Made by a program: the position numbers and the translations under genes. From assembly GCA_020186115.1 (NCBI GenBank), contig WSYJ01000036.1, positions 1,054,001 through 1,118,000 of the forward strand: a DNA stretch of 64,000 nt, given 5' to 3'. The DNA comes from Histomonas meleagridis. Its lineage: Eukaryota > Parabasalia > Tritrichomonadida > Dientamoebidae. Positions 29,235-39,050 of the stretch are shown piece by piece. The notes beneath the pieces are model-generated. The model saw only the letters and a program-made list of their open reading frames with translations. It was not told the DNA's origin and ran no database searches. Within the stretch, counting starts at the first letter, position 1, and every line of letters starts with the position of its first letter.

Positions 29235-32015
29235 ATGGTAGAAGTACCATTCGTATCAATCCATGAAATTACAGAATGTCCAAAATATTGCAATAATGTT
29301 AGAGAACAATTATTATCATTTCCAGAATTTTTTGGATTGTTACCAAATGAAATTATCGATATTGCTAATACAGATAAAATTAGTTTAAATGAACTGGTTG
29401 AAATGGTATGCCAAAGTGGTTATTATAGAACAGGAACAGATGCTATTCAATTAGCAAAAACATTATTGTTTGCACCTGATTCTATTGTTTCTTTTGAAAA
29501 TGTTACAATTTCACATTTAGATAAATTTAAAAATATGATAGATTACACAAGTCGATTGAACAAAGAAAAAAAAGCAAGTTTTATTAAGAAAAAAATGTCA
29601 ATTTTAATTCCATTATTTCTTAGGTTAAATATTAAAGAAATTCCATCACCAGAATATTTGTTGATTTCTAATTTAGTTAATGAAACTATTCCAGGTCATC
29701 CATTATCTTTAGCATTTCAATTAATGTTAATCATACATATAATTCAACATAATATTCAAAATGACGAAGTTATATCGCATTGTGTTGAAAAATCCATTCA
29801 ATGTATTGATTCCATTCTTAAAAGTGAAGAATATACCATAATTCTTTTACCATATATCTTACCAACATTAGCAGAAATTCTTTTTTTATCTTTACCATTT
29901 TGTTTTTCTGAGAATATGCCTGTTTCTGGTAATCGTTATAAACTTATTCATCTCATTCCATCATTATTTTTACATATTGCAATGGCATATCCAGCATCAT
30001 TCAAAAAAGTGCCGTTTCAGTCACTTTTGCATTATTTCTATCGTTTTCCAGATCGAAAATCTGATTTATCACCGCCGTATGAATTTTTATTAAAATATCC
30101 CGAATATTCATATACAGATCAGTTTGCGCATTCTATATCAGCACTTGTTAATAGTTTTGTTTTATTATATCAATTATCAGTTGTTAATGATAATTTAAGT
30201 ATTAACATTATCTTAACAACACTTATTAAATTTTGTAGTGGGTCACGAAATAATGAAACTTCTACATTACGACAACTATATAATACATCATTATATCCAA
30301 TGTATGAACCAATTTTTTCACTTTATCAAAAGTTATTATCAGAAGGACATCAATGTTCAATATCATTATATTTATTAATTTCCAATTATAATTATTCCGA
30401 TTTATTTAATAAATTTGAAAAGAAATTTAATTTAAGTTCAACAATACCTTATAATCTTAAGTTTTATCCTGAGATTCAATCAATCACATTGATAAATTCG
30501 AATACGATAGATAACATAACTTCAATTTTCGATGTAATTCGTTTAACTGATGGATTTTTATTACTTGATGATTTCAAATTAGCTAATATAATAAATAATA
30601 CACATTTCGCATTATTTTTGACTAAATATTTAGTAAGTTTAATGAAATCTGGTAATCCGCTTTTAGATATTCGAATGGCGGTACCATTTGCGAAGCTTTC
30701 ACTTGATTATATGAAATTACATTTAAAAATGAGACCTCCTAAATCACAAGCTGCATTAGGAATGAATATTCTCTTTGTCTTAAGTTTATATAATAACATA
30801 ATATTATCAGCGCCACCACTTTTAGATAAAAAACAATATATAACACCAATCATAGCCGAAATTTATATTATACGAAAAGAATTTGCTCGAATTGTATCGA
30901 AATATTCGCCTTATTTCTTTGTCACCGGATTTTTACAAGTTAAAACTCGTTGTATATCATTGTTAGATCCACTTTTGTTTTTGCTTTCTGATGTTTTATG
31001 GTATACACCCGATATTAAAAACTTACATGAAATATCACAAAGTTTAAAGGAATTTCTTCCACAATTACTTTTGACTGGATCAATATTATTATTTAATGTG
31101 ATCAAAAACATTTTATATTATTTAGGTCATGATATCACTGATATCATTCAAACATTATATAATATATATCAAAATGATAATAACAAAGATAAACAAACTC
31201 AAAGCATAATCCAAATTCGAATCCTTGCATTGTTATCATATTTATCTTCATCACCTGAAATTAAATTAACAATTTTAAATCATAAAAATATATCAGAATT
31301 TGTTAAACTTGCATTAAGTAATATCTCTACTCAAGTTGCATCTGAGAAAATGATTTGGTTTGCATGTGATTTCTTATTAAACTTAACATCGCCAAGTTTA
31401 ACACTTAATCCGTCATTTGATTTTGAATATCGATGTGCAACTGAATGTATTCCTTATGATTGCATTGGACAATTTGTAACGACTATCACTAATTTCTTGA
31501 AAGAAAATTATACAAAAGCTTCAATTGTAACTATTAACTCTGTTCTAAATCTTTTGCGATATTCCGCCGAAAACTTTTTTATAATTCAAGCAATAAGAGA
31601 TTTAAAAATCGAATTACATATTCAAGACTTTTTAGATACGGAACTTGTGAATAATGATGACTTTATTGCTGTGTATGTCGAATTCGCTTTAATTATTGCA
31701 CAAGCAGATAATATGTTTTGTAGATCAATGATTGGTTATGATATTGATAATACTATTTTGGATAATGAAAACTTAATGAGAGCTGAAAGAATCTCTGATT
31801 TGAAGTTACAAATACAACAAAGTTGTTATTATGAGCCATCATATAAATTATCGTCAATACAAAGATATTGCGCAAGTAAGTCAAGTTTATGTATGCATGG
31901 AAAGTTTAAGAAAGTCGATTCGCCTTTACTGCCACATATGAATTTAAATTACTTAAAGGAGTTAACTGAAAGTGATTTCGGTGAAGTGTGTCAAATTCCT
32001 GTGTTTATGTTCTAA
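29235..32015 (+). CDS. Large unknown helical protein
   Basis: 926 residues, no family recognised. Almost entirely predicted helical with many Leu/Ile/Asn residues, suggesting an armadillo/HEAT-like solenoid. There is no signal peptide or clear TM helix, though hydrophobic helices such as LLPYILPTLAEILFLSLPF occur. The C-terminal 70 residues are distinct, with Cys and basic residues (SKSSLCMHGKFKKVDSPLLPH). Intact from ATG to stop, with AT-rich codon use like the TOR middle section. It shares a promoter with TOR. That arrangement alone does not establish a shared role. Confidence 0.75.
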   Translation: MVEVPFVSIHEITECPKYCNNVREQLLSFPEFFGLLPNEIIDIANTDKISLNELVEMVCQSGYYRTGTDAIQLAKTLLFAPDSIVSFENVTISHLDKFKNMIDYTSRLNKEKKASFIKKKMSILIPLFLRLNIKEIPSPEYLLISNLVNETIPGHPLSLAFQLMLIIHIIQHNIQNDEVISHCVEKSIQCIDSILKSEEYTIILLPYILPTLAEILFLSLPFCFSENMPVSGNRYKLIHLIPSLFLHIAMAYPASFKKVPFQSLLHYFYRFPDRKSDLSPPYEFLLKYPEYSYTDQFAHSISALVNSFVLLYQLSVVNDNLSINIILTTLIKFCSGSRNNETSTLRQLYNTSLYPMYEPIFSLYQKLLSEGHQCSISLYLLISNYNYSDLFNKFEKKFNLSSTIPYNLKFYPEIQSITLINSNTIDNITSIFDVIRLTDGFLLLDDFKLANIINNTHFALFLTKYLVSLMKSGNPLLDIRMAVPFAKLSLDYMKLHLKMRPPKSQAALGMNILFVLSLYNNIILSAPPLLDKKQYITPIIAEIYIIRKEFARIVSKYSPYFFVTGFLQVKTRCISLLDPLLFLLSDVLWYTPDIKNLHEISQSLKEFLPQLLLTGSILLFNVIKNILYYLGHDITDIIQTLYNIYQNDNNKDKQTQSIIQIRILALLSYLSSSPEIKLTILNHKNISEFVKLALSNISTQVASEKMIWFACDFLLNLTSPSLTLNPSFDFEYRCATECIPYDCIGQFVTTITNFLKENYTKASIVTINSVLNLLRYSAENFFIIQAIRDLKIELHIQDFLDTELVNNDDFIAVYVEFALIIAQADNMFCRSMIGYDIDNTILDNENLMRAERISDLKLQIQQSCYYEPSYKLSSIQRYCASKSSLCMHGKFKKVDSPLLPHMNLNYLKELTESDFGEVCQIPVFMF

Positions 32016-32211
32016 AAGTTGAATAAACATTAATATTTACTAGTTTTTTAGATGAAAACATATACTTAATAAGGAAAAAAAAGATCTTTTTAAGAAAAAA
32101 AATTGTAATAAAATCTGCCGATAAGGAAATTGAATGCAGAACGATGGTTTTAAAGTCAAAATTTGACGTGATTAATCACTTAAATTTATAAATGTTAATC
32201 AAATTCAAATT

Positions 32212-32748
32212 TTATTGATTGATATGCTCAACGAGCCAATCTAATCCTTCACGTAATCCACCTTCGTTGTATACTGACGTGGCTTGAACTTTCCATGGAC
32301 GATCTTTAATTGTGTTGAGACATAACTTGTTCTCAATTTCATCCGGAGAAAGTGCGTTTGGAAGATCTTGCTTGTTTGCAAGAACAAGCAACGGTAAATT
32401 CTTTGATTCTTTTTTCTCTAAAATATATTGAAAAAGATGTTCACGTGCTTCATCAAATTCACCAGTATAATTTTCATGAGAGTCTACTACAAATATAATT
32501 CCTTTTGAAGATTGAATGTAATGGTACCAAAGAGGAGGAATTCTGCATTCTCCTCCAACGTCCCAAATTTCTAAGTTAATACCTTTATGATCAATTGACT
32601 CAACATTAAACCCAATTGTTGGAATTACTGTTATTATTTCGCCAAGTGCAAGTTTATATAAAATTGATGTCTTTCCTGCATATGGAAGTGATAACATTAT
32701 GATCTTTGTTTTTTTGTTCCCAAACAAGCAACTCAAGTACGAGCCCAT
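32212..32748 (-). CDS. Arf-like GTPase (Arl)
   Basis: 178 residues from the ATG at 32748. This start is preferred over 32835 because it gives MGSYLSC, with Gly2 placed for N-myristoylation and Cys7 for possible palmitoylation, and the normal Arf length. Motifs: P-loop SLPYAGKTS, switch I TIGFNVE, interswitch WDVGGE, G4 NKQD, G5 region ATSVYNEGG. The catalytic Gln of WDVGGQ is Glu here. Arls act on Golgi, endosome or cilium membranes. The exact subfamily is unclear. The 11-mer ACCGTTTATTT lies 61 bp upstream. Confidence 0.88.
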   Translation of the reverse strand: MGSYLSCLFGNKKTKIIMLSLPYAGKTSILYKLALGEIITVIPTIGFNVESIDHKGINLEIWDVGGECRIPPLWYHYIQSSKGIIFVVDSHENYTGEFDEAREHLFQYILEKKESKNLPLLVLANKQDLPNALSPDEIENKLCLNTIKDRPWKVQATSVYNEGGLREGLDWLVEHINQ

Positions 32749-32835
32749 TATAATTTTGGTGTCTCTAAACTTCCATCTGACCAATTTCACATTTTTTTGT
32801 AAACGTGTCAAATAAACGGTTATGATCGCATACAT

Positions 32836-33689
32836 GGTTGGTGGTTCAAATGAAGAAAGTTTCTTTTACCCACAGGTTTAAAAAAAAGCGTTGTTGGACA
32901 AGATATCATGAAGATAATGAATTAGTAGAAGAAATCATAAAAGCATTTGACAATGGTGTTAAATTAATCGATATTCAAAATCAAACAGATATTCTTTCAT
33001 ACGTTTTATCAAGATGGAAGAAAAAGTATCAAGAAGACAAAAGTTATCGCCCTGGAAAACAATATGGCGCTTGGAGAAGAAGATTTACCCAAGAGCAAGA
33101 GGAAGCTATTAAATCTCAGATTTTATGAGAACACAATATATTCTTCCAGGATTAGTTATTAAGAGAAAACAACTTTGTAATTTATTTTTGAAATTACGGA
33201 AATCATTTGATCCAAATAGGGAAGATATTAATATACCTTTTTCATATCATTTTGTGAGTAATTTCTGTAAAAGAAACAATCTATCATTAAGGAACATGAG
33301 AAAGAAGAAGTAGATGAATTCATACGACTTTACTTACAGGCCATTACAAATTATGACAGCGATGATATCATCAATATGGATAAAATTTCATGGAACTATG
33401 TTTTCATGAGAAACCAAGTATTATCTATAGAAAGACTTTTTATAGGAAGAAGTTTATACACAACTTCCTGATGATTACAGGAGGAGCTTTATTGTTATAG
33501 CAACTATATCAAGGGATGGAACAAAATTTCCACCAGTATTTATCCAGAATGGAAAAACGAATCAACATTTCGATGGCACGACATCAAATCCAAGTAAATA
33601 TTAAATCCTTCATTCAAATGGAGGAAACACATCTGAGGCGTGCATGATAAAATACTTAAAATTACTGCGCAAGTGGAAAGGAAAATAAA
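32836..33689 (+). mobile_element. Decayed pogo/Tigger-type DDE transposase
   Basis: A broken transposase reading. The HTH-rich N-terminal part (32838-33128) includes FTQEQEEAIKSQI. The frame then shifts at an ATGA overlap (33125) into a second piece with FVSNFCKRNNLSLRNM, typical of a CENP-B-like DNA-binding domain. Another shift leads to DSDDIINMDKISWN, in the place of the first catalytic Asp (normally N-x-DE-T). After further breaks, VIATISRDGTKFPPVFIQNGK matches the strand after it in DDE_1-type transposases. At least three frame changes make it non-functional. I could not identify terminal inverted repeats. Family placement is by motif order only. Confidence 0.6.
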
Positions 33690-33707
33690 TATTTACTTAT
33701 ATGTGAA

Positions 33708-34653
33708 GTATCAATAAATTCGAATAAATTTCAAATATATATTTAAATCATCAAATTAAATTAAAAAACAAATTTAACATTAGTTTCGATATATTTATTA
33801 GTAACAAGAAAATCAAAAAGTTCTTTATTGCCTGAGAATTTAGTAATATTTATTGATTTTATTGAAATTGAAGATTTTTCAAGAAAAATATTGAACAATG
33901 AACATGTTCCCAGTTTCAATTGATTCTTTAATAATGTTTTCATTGATTTTCATTCCATTTTCTAATAAAAATGATAAAATTTCATAATTATTAAATAAAA
34001 TACATTTAACTCCTAAATTTTCTAAATTATTCATTTCTTCAATTTTGTTTTCATAAAGATAATGAAATATTTCATTTTGATGAAATTCAATTGATGCTTC
34101 ATATGCATTTTTAAATGATGAATGATTTTGTTCGCATAAATGAATAATTTCTTCATTTCCTCCTGCAATTGCATATTTACCTGTATTATTTACATTTGCA
34201 TTATTCATAAGTAAATATTTAAAACATCTAACTGAAGAAAAAAATGCTGCATAATCAATTAATGCGACATTTTTTCTATTTAGAAATGAAATTGATTTGA
34301 TAATAACAACTCATCATTATTTTTCTCAAGAAAATATTTTGTTTCTTTTGTATTAAAAGAAAGAAGAAATTTAATTATAAAATTAAAATTTTATGATTAC
34401 CATTATCTATTTTTTCATTTTCTTTCATTTCTAATTTTTGTAAGTTTTCAAAACATACTTGATAATAATAAATAATTCTACAAACAATAAAATTAAATGA
34501 ATATGAAAATGTATTAGAAATATAAGGAAATGAGGATTCAACGGATTCAATGATATTGTCTTCATTTAAATTAAATATAATGTTTACAAGAGATTGTAAT
34601 ATTTGAAGATTTCCTTTATAAATATTTTTTGGTTGACTTCGAAACCCACTCAT
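33708..34653 (-). pseudogene. DUF3447/ankyrin pseudogene, mosaic copy
   Basis: Minus-strand DUF3447 gene fragment starting MSGFRSQPKN at 34653. Bases 33708-34285 are nearly identical to 8878-9458 (I count about a dozen differences in roughly 575 bp). The remainder, 34290-34653, matches the same gene family only loosely and lacks about 250 bp of the middle. There is a 1-nt insertion in an A-run near 33885. It begins 19 bp after the transposase remnant. There are no ankyrin units downstream, so the 3' half is missing. Confidence 0.75.
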
Positions 34654-35054
34654 AAACAAAATTAGCTTTTAAGTAATCCGACCAGATATATATTGAATAT
34701 AATCGTTCATCGATTGTTTTCTGAGCTTTATTTCAAAAGTGATCTTGACTTCGAATAACGTGTTTTTAACGTGCATTATTCAATTTTTAAGTTTTTTTCT
34801 CGAGAATGTAATTATTTATAAGTCACTTGTTTCAACACCTCAAAATGGAAATGGCTTTGTCATTAAGACAGAAAAATTTATGAAATGATATTGTAAAATA
34901 TGATACATTTTATTTTCTTTTGTCAATCATATTTGCTTTATCAAAATATTTCTAAATACAAAGCTATGAATAAAAAAAATGAAAATAACAGAAAATAAAA
35001 AATTATTAATATTTTTATCAAACAGAAGTTGATCAACTTTTTAAAATTCTGCAT
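34654..35054. other. Intergenic region
   Basis: AT-rich spacer between the ankyrin remnant and the 3' end of SMC5. No feature seen. Confidence 0.5.
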
Positions 35055-38000
35055 TTAGCTATCGAAAGTTATTGGCATACTTAAGTCATTATCTACAAAA
35101 GGACCATTCATTACCACAAGCACAGTTACACCATCCAACAAATCCAATTCTGGTAACAACTTTGGAGTTACTAAAAAGTATTGTGATGCTTGATTTTTTC
35201 TTATTGCGTAACTCATCACTTGTGAGAAAGTATTTCTATCATTTACCTCATCCATTCCCTGATTAATTTCGTCCACGACTCTAAAAGGGAATTTTGTACA
35301 ATCTTGTAAAGCCAACAAATACATCAAGGTCGTGACACTTTTTTCGCCTCCACTTTGTCTTGACGATGACAATATATTCAATTTTGAAACCTTATTGAAA
35401 GCCACCAACAAATTCAATTTGTACGTTTCCAGTTTTTCTTTGACGTCATAATCCAAGTGAACTTCACCTCTATAACCGCACGAATTCATTAATTCAGTGA
35501 AAGAATTTGAAATCAAATTTATGTCATTTGAAACGACTTGTTTCCAATTTGTAAATCTTTTATCTAATTCGATTAAGTTATCTTCGGATTTCTTTTGTAA
35601 TTCTTCTAATTTTGCTTTTGTTTCATTTCTTTTGTTTTCAGCTTGTGCAAATCGTTGAGCTATAGTTGGGTCAATATGAGCAATTGCTGCATAACGCGCT
35701 TTATAATTAGCTAATTCTGACTTTAATATATCTAAATCGCCAGGTAAAGTTGCCATCATTTCTTTATTTTCGGGGGTTAATTCACATTTTTCTTTTGCTT
35801 CATTTTGTCTTTTCTTTTGTTCTCTTTCGAGTTCTTCTTTTTTATTATTTAATTCTAATATTAATCTTTCTTGTTCCGCATATTTTTGATTTTCTTCTTC
35901 TAATTGTTCTTGTAATTCCATAAGCCGCGAGTTAATTTTCTGTTCATTAAATAATGCTTTATCTAATTCTTTTGTATCATTTATTATTTGTTGTAATTTA
36001 TTACCTAATTCTTTACATATTTTTGCTTTATTCTTTATATATATTTGTAACTTATTTTGATATTCTTCTAATAACTGTGGATCTTTATCTATTTCTTTCT
36101 TAAGTTGTTTAATCTTCAATTTAATTTGATCTAATTTATTACGTAATGTTAAATTATTTTGTATTTTATCTTTAATCTCTTGAATTTGTCGTGTTACTTC
36201 TGATAATTCATCTTTAATATTACGTGAATGTAAATTGATATCATTTAATTCCTTTTTAATTTTCTTTATTTTTAATTCGATTTTTTCTTTTTCCTCAATT
36301 AAATTCTTTTCATTATCTTTTTGATTAACTATACTACGCCATATATTACTTTGTCTAATTGGCGTAGATATAATTGTATATGTATTACCTTGTCGTGACT
36401 TATACATAATATAAAATAAATCATCAATGAAATATCGATTAATTCCATACTTTGGAAAGATTTCTTTTTGTAACATTTCTATCGATTGTCTACATTTATT
36501 ACCTTTACCAACAGGAATTCGATCTAATTTTGCAATGTTACATAACATTTTCTTTACGGGATATGGTGCTTCAAATAATTCATCAGCATAATTTGTAAAT
36601 CCATATTCACTTAAGTTTGGACATTGTGATAATTGTGATTGACTTTGTTGTACATCTTCTGCATTCGATAAATTAATTCCATCGATTTTATTTTGTTTTG
36701 TATATGCAAAGATTGTATTAAAGTCACGTGTTTTCTCTGCTAAAAATGATAATAAATATTGGTTCTCTACAATCATTTGAATGATATTCGCATTTCGTGG
36801 CTCACTAAATTGTAATTCAATACATATTGGTCCATATACATTACCTTCGAATTGATTCTTATGATCTTCAATATATTGATATAATTGGATTTCATTATTT
36901 CGCCCTAAATTCTTTTGTAAATGTCGAATTAATTGATTTTTCTCATCTTCGAAACTTTTAATTCGTTTGTTGATTTCTTTCATTTTGTTTTCTCTCTTAG
37001 AAATCCGTAAATTACATGAACTAATTTGTTGTGAGGTTTCACTTTCATTAAGTTTTAATTGATTATGTTTCTTTTGTAATTCTTTTCGTTGGTTATCAAG
37101 TTCTTTAACATTTTCTTGTGAGTCTGGAATTTGTGATTTTTGTTCAAGAATAGTTTGAAGTTGTTCAAGTTTCTTATTACGTTGTTGTTGTTCATCTTTA
37201 AATGTTGATAACTTCGCTTTAATTCCTTGTAACTTATTTTCGTTTTGAAACATTTGTTGTGATAATTTAATTACAATTGATTTCGTGTTTTGAAACGCTT
37301 CTTTGTATTTAATTGTTCCCCCTTTTTCTCCTTTGAGCCTTTCGATTTCATCTGTAAGTGGCGAAAGTTCTTTTTTCGTTTTCTTATAAATGCCAATCTC
37401 TTTTCGGAGTTGTTGATGAACTTCGCGATATTCTTGATGAACATTTTGATATATAACCCATGGAATTTTCTTCTCGTATTTTTCAATGTTCGCTTTGCAT
37501 TCTTCAATTTGTCGATATCGAACAACATCATTATGCATACGTTCAACTTCCGATTGATATATTTGTAAGTTGTTTTGAAGATCATTGATCTTTTGTGTGA
37601 TGTCTTTTTGTGATTGAAAATCTCGTAAAAGTGATTGATATTCAGAATATGCTTGGATATTAATGGCTTGCTCTGTAGCAGATAACAATTGCGTGGGTTT
37701 AAGTGTGGAGAATTCTTTGACACGCTCTTGTGGTAAAAACATACATAAATTATCTAATTGAATATGAAGTGCTTGAATACGTTGTAAAACATCGGCATTG
37801 GTGGTTTGCTTCCATTTCCCATCAGGAAATTTGATTCGCCATTGAGTTGAATTATCTGATGAAATTCTTCGACATACCCAAAATGGTGGATCAGCTGTCA
37901 AAAGAATTTTAATAATGGCTTCTTTACATGAATGTCGAATAAATCCTGTAATTTTATTGGATCGTGCTAATAGACTTGGTGATGCACCTAATCCGAGACC

Positions 38001-38282
38001 TATCGCACATATAATTGATGATTTACCAGAACCATTTGGACCAATAATAAGATTTAAACCAGGACTTGGAAAAATCGTCATTTTTTCAAAAGTCATGAAA
38101 TTTTTTAGTTTAATACATTGAATTGATCCTTCTGAAAATTTATTCGAAACATCAGCAAAAATCGGAGGCGGTTTTTCTTTTCTTTGGGATTGAGTTGGAC
38201 TCGTTCTTTTCATTTTGTTGGGTCCAACAGAATGCCATAAATTAGAACTATTCAAAACACTATGACATATTCCATTTTCCAT
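35055..38282 (-). CDS. SMC5: SMC5, structural maintenance of chromosomes protein 5
   Basis: 1075 residues. Walker A GPNGSGKSS lies near residue 80, followed by the SMC5 hallmark FLPQERVKEFS near 183. Long coiled coils flank a hinge at about 480-640. The C-terminal ABC signature is RQSGGEKSV (near 977), and Walker B is FRVVDEINQGMD (near 1002). SMC5 pairs with SMC6 and Nse proteins to topologically entrap DNA for recombination repair. The signature has Gln-Ser-Gly-Gly where most SMCs have LSGG, as is common in SMC5. A second ATG at 38213 is possible. Divergent from the NOL12-like gene. Confidence 0.95.
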   Translation of the reverse strand: MENGICHSVLNSSNLWHSVGPNKMKRTSPTQSQRKEKPPPIFADVSNKFSEGSIQCIKLKNFMTFEKMTIFPSPGLNLIIGPNGSGKSSIICAIGLGLGASPSLLARSNKITGFIRHSCKEAIIKILLTADPPFWVCRRISSDNSTQWRIKFPDGKWKQTTNADVLQRIQALHIQLDNLCMFLPQERVKEFSTLKPTQLLSATEQAINIQAYSEYQSLLRDFQSQKDITQKINDLQNNLQIYQSEVERMHNDVVRYRQIEECKANIEKYEKKIPWVIYQNVHQEYREVHQQLRKEIGIYKKTKKELSPLTDEIERLKGEKGGTIKYKEAFQNTKSIVIKLSQQMFQNENKLQGIKAKLSTFKDEQQQRNKKLEQLQTILEQKSQIPDSQENVKELDNQRKELQKKHNQLKLNESETSQQISSCNLRISKRENKMKEINKRIKSFEDEKNQLIRHLQKNLGRNNEIQLYQYIEDHKNQFEGNVYGPICIELQFSEPRNANIIQMIVENQYLLSFLAEKTRDFNTIFAYTKQNKIDGINLSNAEDVQQSQSQLSQCPNLSEYGFTNYADELFEAPYPVKKMLCNIAKLDRIPVGKGNKCRQSIEMLQKEIFPKYGINRYFIDDLFYIMYKSRQGNTYTIISTPIRQSNIWRSIVNQKDNEKNLIEEKEKIELKIKKIKKELNDINLHSRNIKDELSEVTRQIQEIKDKIQNNLTLRNKLDQIKLKIKQLKKEIDKDPQLLEEYQNKLQIYIKNKAKICKELGNKLQQIINDTKELDKALFNEQKINSRLMELQEQLEEENQKYAEQERLILELNNKKEELEREQKKRQNEAKEKCELTPENKEMMATLPGDLDILKSELANYKARYAAIAHIDPTIAQRFAQAENKRNETKAKLEELQKKSEDNLIELDKRFTNWKQVVSNDINLISNSFTELMNSCGYRGEVHLDYDVKEKLETYKLNLLVAFNKVSKLNILSSSRQSGGEKSVTTLMYLLALQDCTKFPFRVVDEINQGMDEVNDRNTFSQVMSYAIRKNQASQYFLVTPKLLPELDLLDGVTVLVVMNGPFVDNDLSMPITFDS

Positions 38283-38364
38283 TAAAAATTATGTACTTTA
38301 CACGTATCGTCAAATCTGTGAATTCACATGGTCAAGGCATTTTCATATAACATTTCTTAAAAAA
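38283..38364. promoter_or_regulatory. 82-bp bidirectional promoter region, SMC5/NOL12-like
   Basis: Start codons are 82 bp apart on opposite strands. TCACAGATT on the minus strand and TTCATATAA on the plus strand are weak Inr candidates. No stronger motif seen. Confidence 0.4.
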
Positions 38365-38736
38365 ATGGAAAGGAACCAAAAAAGAAATCCTAAAAAGAAT
38401 GATACAAAGGTCGAATTTGATCCAGCTTCAAGAAAGCGTTTTTTACTAACAATAAAAAATCATTCAAAAATTAAAGCAAAACAAAAGAAAAAATTTGAAA
38501 AAGAAGCATTAGCTAAAGCAAGAGCTGAACTACGTCAAAAGCACAAACAAGAAAGACAAGAATTTTTGGATCAATTAGTAAATGAAAGAGGTACAACAAT
38601 TGATAGACTTCCACTTTTTGCTGACAATTACAAAAATCAAATTACAATGGCAGAAGTTGACGCATCTAAACCAACAGAAGTTAAACTTTCTGTTGTAGAT
38701 GTTGATAAAAAACCAGAAATTCCGACAGATGAATAA
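38365..38736 (+). CDS. NOL12/RRP17-like nucleolar protein
   Basis: 123 residues, very basic N-terminal two thirds. The pattern FDPASRKRFLLTIKNHSKIKAKQKKKFEKEA, a long charged helix, then RAELRQKHKQERQEFLDQL is that of the NOL12/Nop25/Rrp17 family (FDxxxRxxFLTGFHKRK...). Members act in pre-rRNA processing in the nucleolus, and yeast Rrp17 is a 5'-3' exonuclease. The GFHKRK core is only partly kept (TIKNHSKIK). The acidic C-terminal tail lacks known motifs. Confidence 0.68.
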   Translation: MERNQKRNPKKNDTKVEFDPASRKRFLLTIKNHSKIKAKQKKKFEKEALAKARAELRQKHKQERQEFLDQLVNERGTTIDRLPLFADNYKNQITMAEVDASKPTEVKLSVVDVDKKPEIPTDE

Positions 38737-39018
38737 TTTATTATCAATAAATTTTTTTAAATATAAACAGTTTTAAAATCTTTTTTGTTATTCTTAGTTG
38801 ATCATAATTTTTGTTTAAAACTATCAAATTTTAAGATGTGTTTTTATAAATCTTATAACAATTTTCTTTTATATTTCCATAATTACTTGTGCTAACGACA
38901 ATAAAACAATTTATTGAAGTAAATTTTAAATGATCTCTATACAAATAATGCTCTAATAAAGAATCTAGTTTCAATAAATATCTGGTCAGTTGGCGTTCTT
39001 AATTTTTTGTTTCAGGGT
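38737..39018. other. Intergenic region
   Basis: AT-rich spacer between the NOL12-like gene and the DUF3447/ankyrin gene. Nothing recognised. Confidence 0.45.
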
Positions 39019-39025
39019 TCATTTT
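39019..39025 (+). promoter_or_regulatory. Initiator-like element of the DUF3447/ankyrin gene
   Basis: TCATTTT with +1 A at 39021, 30 nt upstream of the ATG at 39051. It suggests that this copy is transcribed. Confidence 0.45.
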
Positions 39026-39050
39026 AGTATAAAATAATTATTTTATAAAA

